64,000 nt of DNA from Trileptium ribeirensis (GCA_030248225.1 JASANE010012140.1:56526-120525); one strand, 5' to 3'; positions 1 to 12,999 are shown, counted from the first letter of the stretch. A program made the numbers and translations. The notes: generated by a model not told the origin, from the sequence alone.

Positions 1-1508
1 CACTACTATTGCCTGTCGTAGTTGTAACTGTAGCACAAATATTTTCAAGAGTTAATATCTAGTTATAGCATAATTAATTTTTCACAAAAGCATTAATTGT
101 ATACTTTGAGCCCTCCCGACAATCCCATATCCTCTAAGCCGACGGACCTTCAACACCTATGGTTTTTGTGGATTTCAGGTTTCTTAGGTCCACGTTGAAA
201 CCCAATTAGCCCATTCACCATAGATAACCACCCTACTAAAACTTCATGCAGCTGAAAAAGCTTCTCTCGCTCTACAAAATGAGCCCAAGAGGACCATATA
301 TTTTACTTGATTACGAAAACATGACGGTTTTCGTGTATTTCGGGTTCATGGACCCTTTAAAACCCTTCGGAACCTAATCCTAAAATCCAAGGGTAAACTT
401 GTGCAAATGCATTTGTGCAGTGTTATAGAGCCTTCATCTTTACAAAATGGACATAATTTAACCGAAATATCTTGACCAATTCACGAGATATAGCCTTTGC
501 GAGTCCCCATTTTGACCCGATCCAAGCCATCTGGGCCCAACTTTCACGGGTAAACCCAGTTGGAATGTGTTTTCGTCCCTAAGTAAAAGGCACATAATAT
601 ATAGATTTCACGGTTTCGGTTGAGTATGGCGGGAGACGATAGTAGGTTGCAAAATTTAACTATGGATACCACAAGAAAATAATCCATAAAGCCGCATATG
701 TCACTGCATGAAAAGTAAGAATTCTTGTTAACACTCATAATTCAATTATTTTAGCGTTGTGTTTTGAAAGACGCTGAGTTTTTGCAATTATTTCTAGAGT
801 TCCAATCACCGGTTGAATACGAATACTTTGTTTCATGGTTCATTACAAAATTTTCAAGGAATGGAAAAGCTAAAAGCATTAAACTCATTCAGATGAATGG
901 CCAGGGAATTGTGTGGTGGTTAATCTAATTTGTATTAATTCGAAAATTCAACTTGAGCACATGTTTGGGAGCCAAACACTACTAAGCGTACCAAGTTAAA
1001 CAAATTCAATCACACACTATTGCTGCTCTCTGAATGGGTCAAACTACTAAAGTAAGCACACACCTAACGTTGTTTTGTCCATGTCGGGTTATATAATCAA
1101 TTCGTACAGAATGATCAAATCTTAACATGAATAAAAATATCATGCGAAGCGTTTTTTACTTACACGTTCCAAGATATTGTTGGGCTTAAGTTATGTTTGG
1201 TTCTGAAAGAGGATCACAGCAAATGTGTGTGTTGGATTTGTACAATGCTAGAACAAAAAAGGCGGAAACAATGTTTTTGCCAGATTCCATCTCCTCTGTG
1301 GGTTTTGTCTTTTGCCGGAACGAGAAAACAATTTTCGCGGAGGAATCTCTAACACAGCATTTATATACATATCTCAAGATTTAAAAAGCGACTAGCCTCA
1401 TAAAACTTCATTCTGAAGCATACAAAATTTGGCACAGGCTTGAAATTTGGCAAAACTGCACCATTCTGTCATCTCGCTAGAGTCAAAATTTGTTGTGGGA
1501 GCACGAAC
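1..1508. other. intergenic, degenerate repeat units, no gene seen
   Basis: No coding exon could be supported. Positions 240-560 hold two diverged units of a degenerate repeat (tctacaaaatga..., ...ttttcgtgtatttcggg..., ...gacccgatcc). The same family appears in several units at 18150-18740. Short open frames here have no recognisable motif. Confidence 0.5.
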
Positions 1509-2688
1509 CTGGGCAGCAGGGAATAACCAGAACCGAAATTTGCCCGAACCGGAACCAGCAACCGGAACCGTCCATTTAAACCGAATCTGGAACCGGAACC
1601 GGAACTTGGTCTTCGAAATTTATATATAGTAAAACAGAATGAAGGAAGAAATCAAGGTATAGTGGATTTAAAATGCATTAAAAATAACTTTTACATTAAA
1701 CTTAATGTATTGCGGTGGTATTATTGCCTTTCTGAAACTTTAAAGAGACTGAGGAAGCTAATAATGTTTATTTATCGATCAAATATGTCGATTTTTGGAC
1801 ACACAGAGCAAAAAATGTCTTACACTATACACCATTGCGTATACTGCGTCAAATAGAATATGCTTACACAGCTTGGAGCGTAGAATACACACTTTCGCTC
1901 TGTCTCCAGTCGCCTCCCTTTACTACAAATACGTACGTTTGTTACATGTTCTTCTGTAGGAAACTTGAAATTATTGGTTTATATCATTCTAAGAGAAAAT
2001 AATATATAGAAGGTAATTTTCTGATCAGGTACACTGTTTAGGCTAGCGTTGGACAGTGCCCGTAAGTTAGATGATAATGATGATAACTTTCTAATCAGAA
2101 TGCTATAAATGAGACACACTGTGATGCTGCTCGCACAGTTTCAATAAATACAGTTCTTTGCCAAGAATGCAGTTTCTAGCTGCGTTGCAGATAACGTTAG
2201 ATTACTTCAATTTAGATTGATTTACCAAGTTTACAAGCGCATTGGCGGGTTCTTGAAGCAATTTATGTTAGCCAAGCATACCCTAAGTACTTCTGCGTTA
2301 GCCATACCCTGTTACCGAATTGGACCGATTTAATTGAAACGTACCGCACAGACTTCTGGATGTGTAAAATAGCTGTTACAAGCAACGACCTGGCTTTGAT
2401 TTGTTAACAAACTCCTGCAGGTTATTATGAAAAATTCCTACTGAAATTATGTGCCCTACTTCGTTTCAAACGGCAAATTGCTTAGTTAATCTTTTCTTTT
2501 GCTTGGTTGTATTGGAGCTTGATCATTGTATAATATAATATATTATATTACATATGTTAGGATCACCGATGAAGCCAAAAACGTGGAAAATTTCAAACAA
2601 ACTTTTTAAACCGGAATTCCGGTTCCGGTATGGTTTTTGCCCTTTGCCGGAACCGCAACCGGAATTCCAGTTACTCCCTGCTGGGCAG
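1509..2688 (+). mobile_element. non-autonomous hAT-type DNA transposon, copy A, with 8-bp target duplication
   Basis: The element spans 1517-2680 (1164 bp). It starts CAGGGAATAACC and ends as the imperfect inverse (GTTACTCCCTG). It is flanked on both sides by the identical 8-mer CTGGGCAG (1509-1516 and 2681-2688), the duplication length expected for hAT transposons. The subterminal regions are rich in ccggaacc / ggttccgg repeats on both ends. A second copy lies inverted at 37870-39026 with its own duplication. I find no transposase reading frame in either copy, so both are probably mobilised in trans. An internal stretch near 2105-2160 (ctataaatga, aataaata) resembles a promoter plus poly(A) signal, but this is only suggestive. 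Confidence 0.9.
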
Positions 2689-4659
2689 CCCCCACCGAAT
2701 TGCGGTAGGTCCAATAGCGGGGGAGGGGCACGAAAAGAGGACTGGGCCCGGATAAATCGGGGGCCGCAAAATTTGTGTGGGCGTATATAATATTAAAAAT
2801 GTCCTTCATAATGTATTTTTTATATTTTTAGGCTGCCCGGGTGTCACCAATTGAAAGCCGTGGATATTTAATTTGCAGTTATGCAAACCCTGTTTTGTAG
2901 ACAGGGTTTTACAATAAAACAATGATTCGTAAATGAGCGCACCCGGCTGGTTTCCGATTTCGCCGTAATTCTTTCAAAAACATTTTGTGAGGGGGCAATG
3001 AACAGGAAGCAAAGCAAATTTATGGGGGGAGCGACCTCGCTGTGAACCACGGGCGGGCCACCCAAATAGCGAGATGCCAGCCATTCTTAAACCATTTCCT
3101 CGTGCTATTGGAGATACAGCGACTTATAAACGAACTAAGCACATTCTTATTCCAAATACTAACTAGCGGTGTAATGAGAAACGCTTCAAAATGAAACTCA
3201 AAGAAACCCTCTTCAATTAAATCGCTAACATCATTTTTGCCCGATTCCCCAAATATGAGAAAACAAAGCGCAAATGATTTAGTTTAACAGAGCGTAATCA
3301 CCTTGGTATATAAAAATTCGCTAAACAGTAAAGTTAAAACGGCGACAACATAGCAAATAAAAAAGCGATACACCCAATTTCGATTATAGCAGAAATTAAA
3401 CGAGAAAGTTTTCCCTTAGAAGAACTACGACTACAAGTAAAATTACTTTCGTTTTAAACACAAATTGTGACCACTAAAACAACATAACGACGAATCTTAT
3501 TATTCGCAAAATGTCGGCTAACTCATTCTGTTTGGAGCAAAACGATCGATAACGTCTTGATGGGCTTTGTATCTTATCCTAAAATATTCATCATTTTTTG
3601 TTTCAGTTTTGCCAAATTCAGCAGCAATGTTCATTTATAAACGAAAGCGACATCGTTCGTTTTCGTTTACATTCGTTTGCGCTTCACGTTGTTATTATGC
3701 GCTTATTTTTGTCCGCGACTGTACTTTTATTAATATATTTTTATGAAAATAGTAAGCAAAAATTTTATAAAACACAAATTTGAGGCAACTAAACACTCAC
3801 CGTGTAACACAAGCGACACCTTTTCTAATCTTTTCACATGACAGCGGCTCAAAGTCGGAAGAATACAGATCGGAAATCCTGAAACATGTGTTTACACTTT
3901 AACAACCAAGTGTTTTAACCATAAAATTTGGTTCAAAAATACGCCATTACTAAGAACCGATAAATGCAGGTGGCAGGATTCTGCTATGTTTGGGCTCCAC
4001 TACTACAAAACGGATGTCCTCTAGCAAAATTTTGGGCTCACTCGGGTTAACTAGCTCCTGGAATTTTGTTTTTTGAAATATTCATTTGATAAAATGCACA
4101 AAAACGCGGTAATACCATTTTATATATGTTCTACAGAAATCATCCACATGCGAGCGGAAAAACAATACAGATTAAAGGGATAAAATCTCCAAACTTTCCT
4201 CATACAGCAAAATATTGGTGAAAGTTTGTTAAATTTCTGCTTAATATAAATTTTCACGTTTTCGACCATTCATTCAGCCTCAATCTTTTAAGGTGCGCTT
4301 GTGTAGACGTAAAATTTTTTTCTCAAATTTTGAGATCAAAATTTGACTCTAAAATTTGTAATAGAAAATTATTGGAAATCGCAACGCCTCAAAATCTGAG
4401 ATCAAATTTTGAGCTCAAAATTTTTCAAGTTATATTTCTTGTTTATGATTGGCTAAAACAATATAGCAGAAACGACTGAACAGTGTTCATACATTCAAAT
4501 TCACAAAAATGCAAAAATGCCTTCAGTTTTGATCAAAATTTGAGCAAAGGTTTTCACGTGTGAACGCACGTATACTTCACTAGAAAAAAGTTGTGTTTAT
4601 AAATGACGCGCATACAACAACACAAATCCTTTAGCCACGGCAAACATGTAGCCGTAAGC
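2689..4659. other. intergenic, no gene seen
   Basis: AT-rich sequence with only short frames lacking motifs. A short GC-rich patch (2690-2780) directly follows the hAT copy. Positions 4315-4560 are low-complexity runs of caaaatttga-type words. Nothing functional could be supported. Confidence 0.4.
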
Positions 4660-6035
4660 TATGCAGCACGTGATCTTCTTATACAGGACTGGTGAAGTTA
4701 CCAAAAATGCTAGAACCGTTGTGGAGCAAGAGCAAAAAGAAACATACTCGGTTGTAGGAAAATAAGTCTCTGCAGTCCTTATGGAGAGAGCTTGAGTTGT
4801 TCTTCTCAGAGTGTGATCTTCCTGTACAGGACTGGTGAAGTTAGCAGAACGCTAGTACTGTTGTGCAGCAAGAGCAAAAAGAAACATGCTCTGTTGTAAA
4901 AAAATAAGTCTTTGCAGTACTTACGGAGAGAGCTTGAGTTGTTCTTCTCAGAGTGTGATCTTCCTGTACAGGACTGGTGAAGTTATTGAAACGCTAGTAC
5001 TGTTGTGCAGCAAGAGCAAAAAGAAACATGCTCGGCTGCAGAAAAATAAGTCTCTGCAGTCCTTATGGATAGAGTTTGAGTTGTTCTTCTCAGAGTGTGA
5101 TCTTCCTGTACAGGACTGGTGAAGTTAGCAGAACGCTAGTACTGTTGTGCAGCAAGAGCAAAAAGAAACATGCTCGGTTGTAAAAAAATAAGTCTCTGCA
5201 GTACTTACGGAGTGAGCTTGAGTTGTTCTTCTCAGAGTGTGATCTTCCTGTACAGGACTGGTGAAGTTAGCAGAACGCTAGTACTGTTGTGCAGCAAGAG
5301 CAAAAAGAAACATGCTCTGCTGTAAAAAATAAGTCTCTGCAGTACTTACGGAGAGAGCTTGAGTTGTTCTTCTCAGAGTGTGATCTTCCTGTACAGGACT
5401 GTTGAAGTTATCAGAACGCTAGTACTGTTGTGCAGCAAGAGCAAAAAGAAACATGCTCGGCTGTAGAAAAATAAGTCTCTGCAGTCCTTATGGATAGAGT
5501 TTGAGTTGTTCTTCTCAGAGTGTGATCTTCCTGTACAGGACTGGTGAAGTTAGCAGAACGCTAGTACTGTTGTGCAGCAATAGCAAAAAGAAACATGCTC
5601 GGTTGTAAAAAAATAAGTCTCTGCAGTACTTACGGAGTGAGCTTGAGTTGTTCTTCTCAGAGTGTGATCTTCCTGTACAGGACTGGTGAAGTTATCAGAA
5701 CGCTAGTACTGTTGTGCAGTAAGAGCAAAAAGAAACATGCTCGGCTGTAGAAAAATAAGTCTCTGCAGTCCTTATGGATAGAGCTTGAGTTGTTCTTCTC
5801 AGAGTGTGATCTTCCTGTACAGGACTGGTGAAGTTAGCTGAACGCTAGTACTGTTGTGCAGCAAGAGCAAAAAGAAACATGCTCGGTTGTAGAAAAATAA
5901 GTCTCTGAACTCCTTATGGAGAGAGCTTGAGTTGTTTTTCTCAGAACAATTGTGTCGCAGCATTTTAGTCTCTGCAGTCCTTATGGAGAGAGCTTGAGTT
6001 GTTTTTCTGAGGACAATAATTGTGTCGCAACATTT
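4660..6035. repeat. 142-bp tandem satellite, about nine units
   Basis: The landmark gatcttcctgtacaggactg recurs at 4816, 4957, 5099, 5241, 5382, 5524, 5666 and 5808, and in diverged form at 4672. The period is therefore 141-144 bp. Diagnostic variants near the cttatgga / cttacgga site repeat every third unit: units two to four and units five to seven share the same three-variant order, giving a roughly 425-bp higher-order period. The last units (5900-6035) are truncated and diverged. Open frames across the array are by-products, since 142 is not a multiple of three. Confidence 0.92.
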
Positions 6036-6158
6036 TATACCGATCTCAAAATTAAAGACTCTTTCTGAAAAAAATATATGTTATTCCTCTCTGAGAAAAC
6101 ATGCATATTAGTCCTAGCTTCTGATAGACCATTAAGAAATTAGTGAACAGCGGCAACG

Positions 6159-9100
6159 TTAGGTTGAGGACCTTAGCAATGACCGATCGCCTTTAAAACA
6201 TCCATCAGACCGTTCGGCCACTGGCACAAACGTTTTACCCAAACAGTGTTGCATGATTACATTAGCAAATTTGTTATTTTTAAAACCTAATTTCCAATCA
6301 TCAAACGGCTTCGTAAAATCTACAGTTAGCGTCACACCGTATGATTGTCGCCGCTTTCGATGTGTGATCAAATGAAAATATTCGAGACTAAAAATTAGAT
6401 CGTAATAACAATAGTATACCTCTATTATAAGACTGACTTTAACTAGCTGTAACGTGCTAATTAGGTTGCACCATTCACATCTCGTCGGTTTTATCAAACA
6501 GATCCTTTTACTTACTAATAAATTCTATGGGTTTGTTTTTTGTGCCAAATACTATATATTTGCACAAAGTTTCATAAAATTCACATTTAAATTTAAAAAA
6601 AATGCACGCAAAGATGCACAGGTCCAATTTAGGAGATTTTTTCTCAAAACCAATGAAGAAAATATTAAAGCAAATTCAACGACTGAATCGAACTGAACGG
6701 TGAAAGTATCAATTTAGTAATTATTTTGTTCTCAAGTCACTATTAGTATAAAATACGGCTCTTTCTCACAGGAAACACGTTGTGATCGGGTATGCAGTTT
6801 TGGGTATTAATGTAATTGTAATTAATATAATAGAGGTTTGGGAATTATATAATTAACGTGCTACCAGTAGATAAAAAGCTCGAAAATTATTGTATGCCTG
6901 TAAGACTTTCCGCTCGCTATAAAGCACGGTATGCCGCAAAATGCACAATGAAATTTAGAAATGTTCAAAATTGAATGTGTTGAAATTTTGAAAACCCCAG
7001 TTCTATAGCGAGACATTCCTCATCGTTCGAACAAGAGTTTAATTATTTCCTAAATGCTAGAGCGTCAATAAACATGCCATAAAGCCACAGCTGTAAAAGT
7101 TTGGATATGGGCAAAGATTACTGTTAACATACTGATGCGTTTGATGACATAAAACGAAATTAATCGCTAGTATACGCCATCTTATCCTACATAAGCATCA
7201 GAGGGCGGTCAAATGACCATATCACCTTGGCGACCCGCCAACTTCATCCAATGTGGCGGGTTTTGCTAAATTTTACAAATTTTCGTGGTCATCTCTAAGC
7301 TTAATGATCTTCGTGAAGGCGCTGCATTCAGAGTAAACTATATCATAAATATTTGCTATTAGATTATACCTCTGACTCAATTCCAACGCCTTCGGCGAAT
7401 CATCAAACAGTTGAACCCAAAATTCCGCCGGATCTACAATGGAAGTTATCGAGACACGCACTTGACCAGATTTAGGCAGCATCTTGTTTTTGTATTCATA
7501 GCAAACGATGTCTTGGCTCTGAATTCAACAATAAACATAATATACAAGAATATGTTTCGCCAGTACAAGAACACATTTGGTACAGCTTCGCACTATCGAT
7601 TTTACCACTGGACCGGTCAAGACCATTGCAATTTTTCAATTAACAAATTAAATTTGGTACGCATAGTTGTTGTCTAATCCCTTAACGGTGTTAATATAAT
7701 ATTTCGATAACTCACGCATCGACAGGAAACATATCAGCGCGAGTGTGGCTACTTTACGCTCAGTGACTATATCATAATGCTAAATTGAACACATTTAAAA
7801 GTCTTATAAAGATAATAATAGACCAGTAAAAATAACAGTGAAGTTACGGCCATTTTAGAACAAACAACGCCGTTGAACTATTTACAAGTAGTAAAACCCT
7901 AAAGCCTGCTGTATTACACGTATACCATGCAAATACAATTGCCTTCATCATATTGTAAAAGCCCAATAACATATAGAACATATTCATTCTAATCGTATTG
8001 CTACAAATAAATTCTTCATAACTGCCAACATTTCACTATTTTGGCGTTAAAATTTAGCATTAAACAGCAAAGTTGTAGTTCATCATGAGAGCATTTTGAC
8101 AGACGTTCGTCTTTGACATGCAGCTTTAAAAACAACGGCAAACAAACATTGTTTTATAGTGTTCGATGCTAAATTTCCCTTTTTATCAATCCTGTTTTTG
8201 TCAAATTTCTCATTTTATAACCTTGTTTGATGCCTCCCAATAAATTCGTTGCTTGTCAGTTTTCTCCCGTTTGTGAAAATCCTGTTATTAGCACCATGAA
8301 TAGCTGTTTTGATAATCATTTGAGAGCATCAATCAACAAACACAACAATCAGATCTAGTTTTTTGTGCATTCCAAAAATTTAAAAAACGATTTGTCTCTC
8401 GCTCAATGCTCCTTAGTAATTCCAAAGACGATCTTATTCTAAATTAGAGTTTAGTTATCTGGGCTCTCCATTCGCTAAAAATTTTGCCACGAAGCATGAA
8501 CCAGGGGCCCCCTGGTTCCGAACCGGGGCCGCTCAACTTTGCCAGGGGGCATTTTGCCAACAAAAAATGGTTAAAAATCGTATCAGAAACACTGCCAAAA
8601 TGCTTTTGATGGAGAGAAAAAGCAGTTTTGAAGCAAATTTTGGCAAAATTTGCGAATTTTTTTTTCAAAACGGAATTTTAGTCCAAATTTTGATCAAATT
8701 TTATATACTTTAGACCGATTGGAAACAAATTTTTCAAGAGGCAATGAACCAGAGGGAGCCCAAAATTTTGCCAAGGGGCACGAACCGGGGGCACCTGTTT
8801 TAAACCAGGGGAACCGAAAAATGACAGGCCCCCCAATTTGGAGAGCCCAGTTTATTAACTTTATGCAAAATGTCGAGCCAACTCCTCGCACGACAATGAT
8901 ATTAGTCCCTTCCCACGAGCACCGTATAAAACATGCGAAATAAGCAACATCTCTTACATCTTCATCGAAGCATGATAAGTGAGCAAATTCATCGGGTGAT
9001 GCTTGACCAGCAAATATCGGATCGATCCCGCTATTAATCTTTGATCCAACTGTTCGCGGTATGGCGCCCAGCAACGAAGGTAACGACGTAGTTGAAATTG

Positions 9101-11152
9101 GCTCCATATCTTTTGCTAGGCTGTCAGTGTTATAATCCGTAATTTGTAGTTGAGATAAATCGGGTGTCAAATAAATTTCATCGATACGTAAATCCTCCTA
9201 AAACATGAAAACTATTATTGTTTTGCATATGAAACAGAATTAACAGAATGGTAGTGCACCGTTCTTGCGGATTATTAAAACAGGCTACTGCTAGCCGACC
9301 GGTCCGCTATTTATTTATTCCGGCAGACCCTTAGTTTATACGAAGCTGAATAAATCAAATATAATTTGACGGCTACAATTTTTTCTTTTTTAATTGCGCG
9401 TTTTTTCAAGGCACACTAAGATCAATACCAACAACAATCTCTGACAGTGGTTTTCTATAGTAAATACTGGTGCCATTTATTACAATAACGTTATAACCAA
9501 TGTTATTATTTTGTTTTCACAAAGATATTGAAACGCCAGTGCTACTTATAATAATTTGGCTTAACCACCGGTTCAAGAATGATGGGGAGACTAGCCGGGT
9601 GGACTTTCCGAGCATGAACCGGGGGAGCCCAACTATACGAGCGGTTGCCATAAGCTGTGGTCACCAAATATAGGAACGCTCCACCACGGTTTATATAATA
9701 TTACTTTATATTAGTTCATATTTGCGATAATTTTTGTTCAAATTATAAAGCGTGTCGGCACAATCCATAAATTCAAGACTATATTATTTGGAACATGTTT
9801 CAATGAATATGGGTTCACCACATTTAGGGTTCAAAAACTTCAGCTACCTTTCACATCACATTATTGGTTAGTAGTTACCTGAACATGGAGGCCTCCTTGG
9901 TTCTTGAGCCAGAGAGCCATAAAAACAATGGGGTGGCGTGAATCGAGGGCAGCGTGCACGAACAGGGAGAAGACCAAGTATGGGCGGGTCCTGCCTCCCC
10001 CACCAGCGGATTGCTTTTACACTGACGGGCAGGCTCGTGACTGTGAAAATATAACAGTATTTATTTTAGTCACATATAGCGCATAAATAGATTATAAAAA
10101 CTAGCCAACCATGAGTCTGGACTTTGACATCAACGAAATTACGTATAACGATAGCAGTGCAGATCACATTTCAAGTCATAGTTAGCAAACTTACGTTCTT
10201 ACGTAGTCAACGTTGGATAGTGTACTGTTTTCCATCACAAATATTTCGAGAATAGTGTTAGTGAAAGTCACGTTTTACGGGAAGGTTAAAATAGTGATCA
10301 CCACTGCCCAAGCAGGGTCCATGCTATTCTAACTCTGCTATTCCGGAAGTCCAGTATTAACACTACTGAGTAAATATGAACAACGGTTGTCCGAGCCAGA
10401 CTGCCCCATGTGAACTGAAGTGGCATCAATTGTTTAAAACCAAAATTCAGACATAGGTTTCTATGAAATTTTGAAGGCAAATCTTCAATGTAGCATCATA
10501 GATTTTACACACATGTCAAATCACAATGACGTCAAGGATTCTGTCAAATGGCGTCCAACTAAAGTCAATCACAACATAACGCAGGACCTAAAATATGTAT
10601 CCGTGAAACAATCGGGGCCACTAACAATCATCAGTAAGAAGATATCTAGCGGTAGAGACAACTAGTCCCGTTACAAATTTTTGGCGACACAAAACCTTGC
10701 ATGAACGATAATAAAACAAACCGAAAGAAAACCTAATGCGCCACTGCGCATAATAATATATATGCAGCATTCGCCAAAAATGAAAAATTTTTGTTGGATT
10801 TTTTTATATTTTGATCAATAGCGCGCATTTTTTAAAGTATTGTTTGAGGCATATTTAGATGAATAACAACTAATTTAATCGATTGATGTTCGATGCTCGC
10901 TCGTTCGAAACTCGACAGCCATTTTCCTAACAATTATATTATATACTATTGTACAACGTGATCCAAACCAAAAGCATGTCAAAAATATGATATCTGTCAA
11001 AACTGCAGTGACGTCAACGTGCAACTTACTTCTTCCGGCTGTTTCGCTTCACCACAACCAATCGCGCTAGTACTACTATCAAATACCAACTGATCTAGAT
11101 TTTTTCGCAACGCTACAGCCAACGAGCTTTCCGTCGAATTGTCATTATTCAT
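6159..11152 (-). CDS. Tudor-domain-like protein, four exons
   Basis: Model on the minus strand: exon 1 11152-11030 (ATG start), exon 2 9197-8958, exon 3 7518-7277, exon 4 6387-6159 (TAA stop), about 277 residues. Donors are GTAAGT, GTAAGA and GTAAAA, and every acceptor ends in AG. Phases match at all three junctions (0, 0, then 2 nt plus 1 nt). Exon 3 carries a Tudor-like core at about residues 139-190, with the motif VDPAEFWVQL and the spaced hydrophobics typical of the family. Tudor domains usually bind methylated arginine or lysine and act in RNA granules, piRNA/splicing complexes or chromatin; the role here is inferred from the domain only. The N-terminal 120 residues and the basic C-terminal part are not recognised. 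A MITE (8459-8850) lies in intron 2. The extended open frame past 8958 is intron plus MITE, not protein. Confidence 0.6.
8459..8850. mobile_element. MITE with perfect 12-bp terminal inverted repeats
   Basis: The 392-bp segment starts CTGGGCTCTCCA and ends TGGAGAGCCCAG, exact inverses. Inner sequence has repeated phrases (gggggc, attttgcca, gaaccaggg) and no coding capacity. No convincing target duplication could be read. Related phrases occur at 9570-9650 and 20040-20110, probably fragments of the same family. It sits in intron 2 of the Tudor-like gene. Confidence 0.75.
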
Positions 11153-11679
11153 TGTTACAAATTACAAAACATTCGTTAGGCGCTAAAGAAAAAGACCAAA
11201 ACAGTCATAACGTTTCCGTGAAACGAAGCCGATACTAAAATACAATCCCAAAGTTATGTTTAATTTATTTTAGGCAGAAGTTCTAAATACAGCTGACGTA
11301 ACAAAATTTTGTATTTCAAAATTGAATTTGCCATATTACTATGAACGCACACATTTATCACTGTAATAATAATTTTTATAGTGCATAAGCACCCCGATTG
11401 GCTAATTCTCAACTATCGTGAAATTTGGACTTTGCCCATATTTTAAACATCAATAGGATGAAAAAGAAAGTGAAACCAGAATACGATACCTCAGTGCCTA
11501 CAGTACTCGCTACATATTGATCGCTGCTCGCTCGCAATTTACCCGTCGGAAAATAGTTTAGTTTGTAATTTTATAGTGTTTTTGTTCGCTTACTACTTGC
11601 TTGCTCGTACGGCGACAGTTAATTGCGGCGACTACTGTATCTATGTAATAAAATTGGTTTAAATTAAAAGTCACAGGAT

Positions 11680-11975
11680 ATAGCTGAAGAAGGATAGGAT
11701 AAAGATGCAACTATTGGCACTAGGTGACAATCCGGGTTGTTATGCCGAAGCATTGTGTGGAGGCTGGCCATGATGATTGCCCATTACACCACCCATGATC
11801 TTATCCGCCTAGACCAAAGTCTAGTACCTATTTAACCAATAGGTACTGCGAAGCAATTGTGGCTGAATCCCTTGCCCAAGGAGATTAGCGCGACCACTGG
11901 ATTCGAACTCCCGACTTCACGATTATGAAGCAGGCGCCCTAACCACTCGGCCACGCCGCCACCATAGCTGAAGAA
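11680..11975 (-). mobile_element. tRNA-derived SINE with 12-bp target duplication
   Basis: Read on the minus strand, the element starts at about 11963 with a tRNA-like head. An A box TGGCCGAGTGG is followed by an anticodon-loop-like CTTCATAATC (CAT) and a B box GAGTTCGAATCC. The 3' acceptor strand does not pair back, so this is not an intact tRNA gene. A non-tRNA body follows, ending in an ATCC-type tail at 11692. The identical 12-mer atagctgaagaa flanks it at 11680-11691 and 11964-11975. The duplication and internal pol III promoter together identify a SINE mobilised by a LINE. Confidence 0.88.
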
Positions 11976-12163
11976 ACTAATAAAAATTTGTTTGGACATT
12001 ACGGGCTTACACCTCCAGTTTAGGCATATCCAAAATAAGTAAAACGCGCAACTAGCGGATTGTACTTCGCCAAAAATAGTATAATGGATTTATTTTCTAT
12101 AAACAGGAATATAACACAAAAATTAGGTATTTTTGCGAATTTAGTGCACTAAATGTACAGCAT

Positions 12164-12411
12164 CAGTTATGTAGGTATAAAGAAATAGAATCACTCGTGA
12201 AATTAGAATACACAACAAATGGGTGCAAATTGTTGCATTAAACAACAAAACCCTTGTCCTTTCAGTTATTCCACAACCCGAAAGTAGCAGTTATGTAGGT
12301 ATAAAGAAATAGGATCACTCGTGAAATTAGAATACACAACAAATGGGTGCAAATTGTTGCATTAAACAACAAAACCCTTGTCCTTTCAGTTATTCCCCAG
12401 CCCGAAAGTCG
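12164..12411. repeat. tandem duplication, two 124-bp units
   Basis: The segment beginning cagttatgtaggtataaag at 12164 recurs at 12288 with only a few differences, running to about 12411. There is no coding content. Confidence 0.9.
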
Positions 12412-12736
12412 TCGATTTTGTAGATATAAAAAATAGTAATTTTACTACCATTCAATGCAGTCCGTGGATGCTGTTGAGAAAATGTCCATTAGAACAATAT
12501 TTGCAAAAAAATTTAAATTGTCTATTTCTGTGGTACTAACTGTTCCCGCTAGGCGCCGACATATTTCGACAAAATTTTTTCGCAATAAATATATGAAGGA
12601 TGTTCGCAGCTCGATGAGCCTAAAATTCCAGGAAATTCATGAATAATTTAGATTTTCCAGAACACTTTTACCATGGAAAGTGAAACTAAATAAAATTGTA
12701 ATATTTATATCAAATTCGTGTTTCATCAACTCACGT

Positions 12737-12990
12737 TTAATTTAGTTTCGTCGTAAGTTCCGCCACTTTAAAAGCATGAGTGTCTTTAGAGAACCAATAC
12801 AATGATCTCAGAAACCAATTTATATTGTACCCAACCACCCTATATCCAGTTTGGAATGCTCCGTTTATCACATGAAGTTGCCAGGAGGCAGTATCTAATA
12901 TTTGCCTTTGAGCAAAATCGACTGCCAGTTCAGCATTCAAATGACACAAAAACTTACAGTTAACAAACGGCCCATCCATTGAAATTTGGA
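12737..12990 (-). pseudogene. transposase-like remnant (MDGPxVN type)
   Basis: An open frame of about 80 residues on the minus strand begins SMDGPFVNCKF and continues with ASWQLHVINGAFQTG and LRSLYWFSKDT. This order resembles the MDGPNVNWKF ... GSCGLHVVHGAF ... LKALYWLFKDSPARR pattern I remember from transposon-derived proteins that are widespread in invertebrates and often hAT-like. The alignment is from memory and partial. An AG acceptor-like site lies at 12992-12991. The frame ends at TAA (12739-12737) just before a GTGAGT. No flanking transposase domains are visible, so it looks like a fragment. Confidence 0.4.
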
Positions 12991-12999
12991 CTATTAATA

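Noticed and set aside
4886..5122. 78-codon open frame in the satellite
   Set aside because: It is a translation of the 142-bp repeat; the frame rotates with each unit and is not preserved.
8694..9170. 158-codon minus-strand open frame as one exon
   Set aside because: Only 9197-8958 fits the gene. A GTAAGA donor at 8957 and phase agreement with the next exon end it there, and the rest runs into the MITE at 8459-8850.
11692..11963. functional tRNA gene (CAT anticodon)
   Set aside because: A and B boxes are present but the 3' acceptor strand does not pair, and a SINE body plus target duplication follow.
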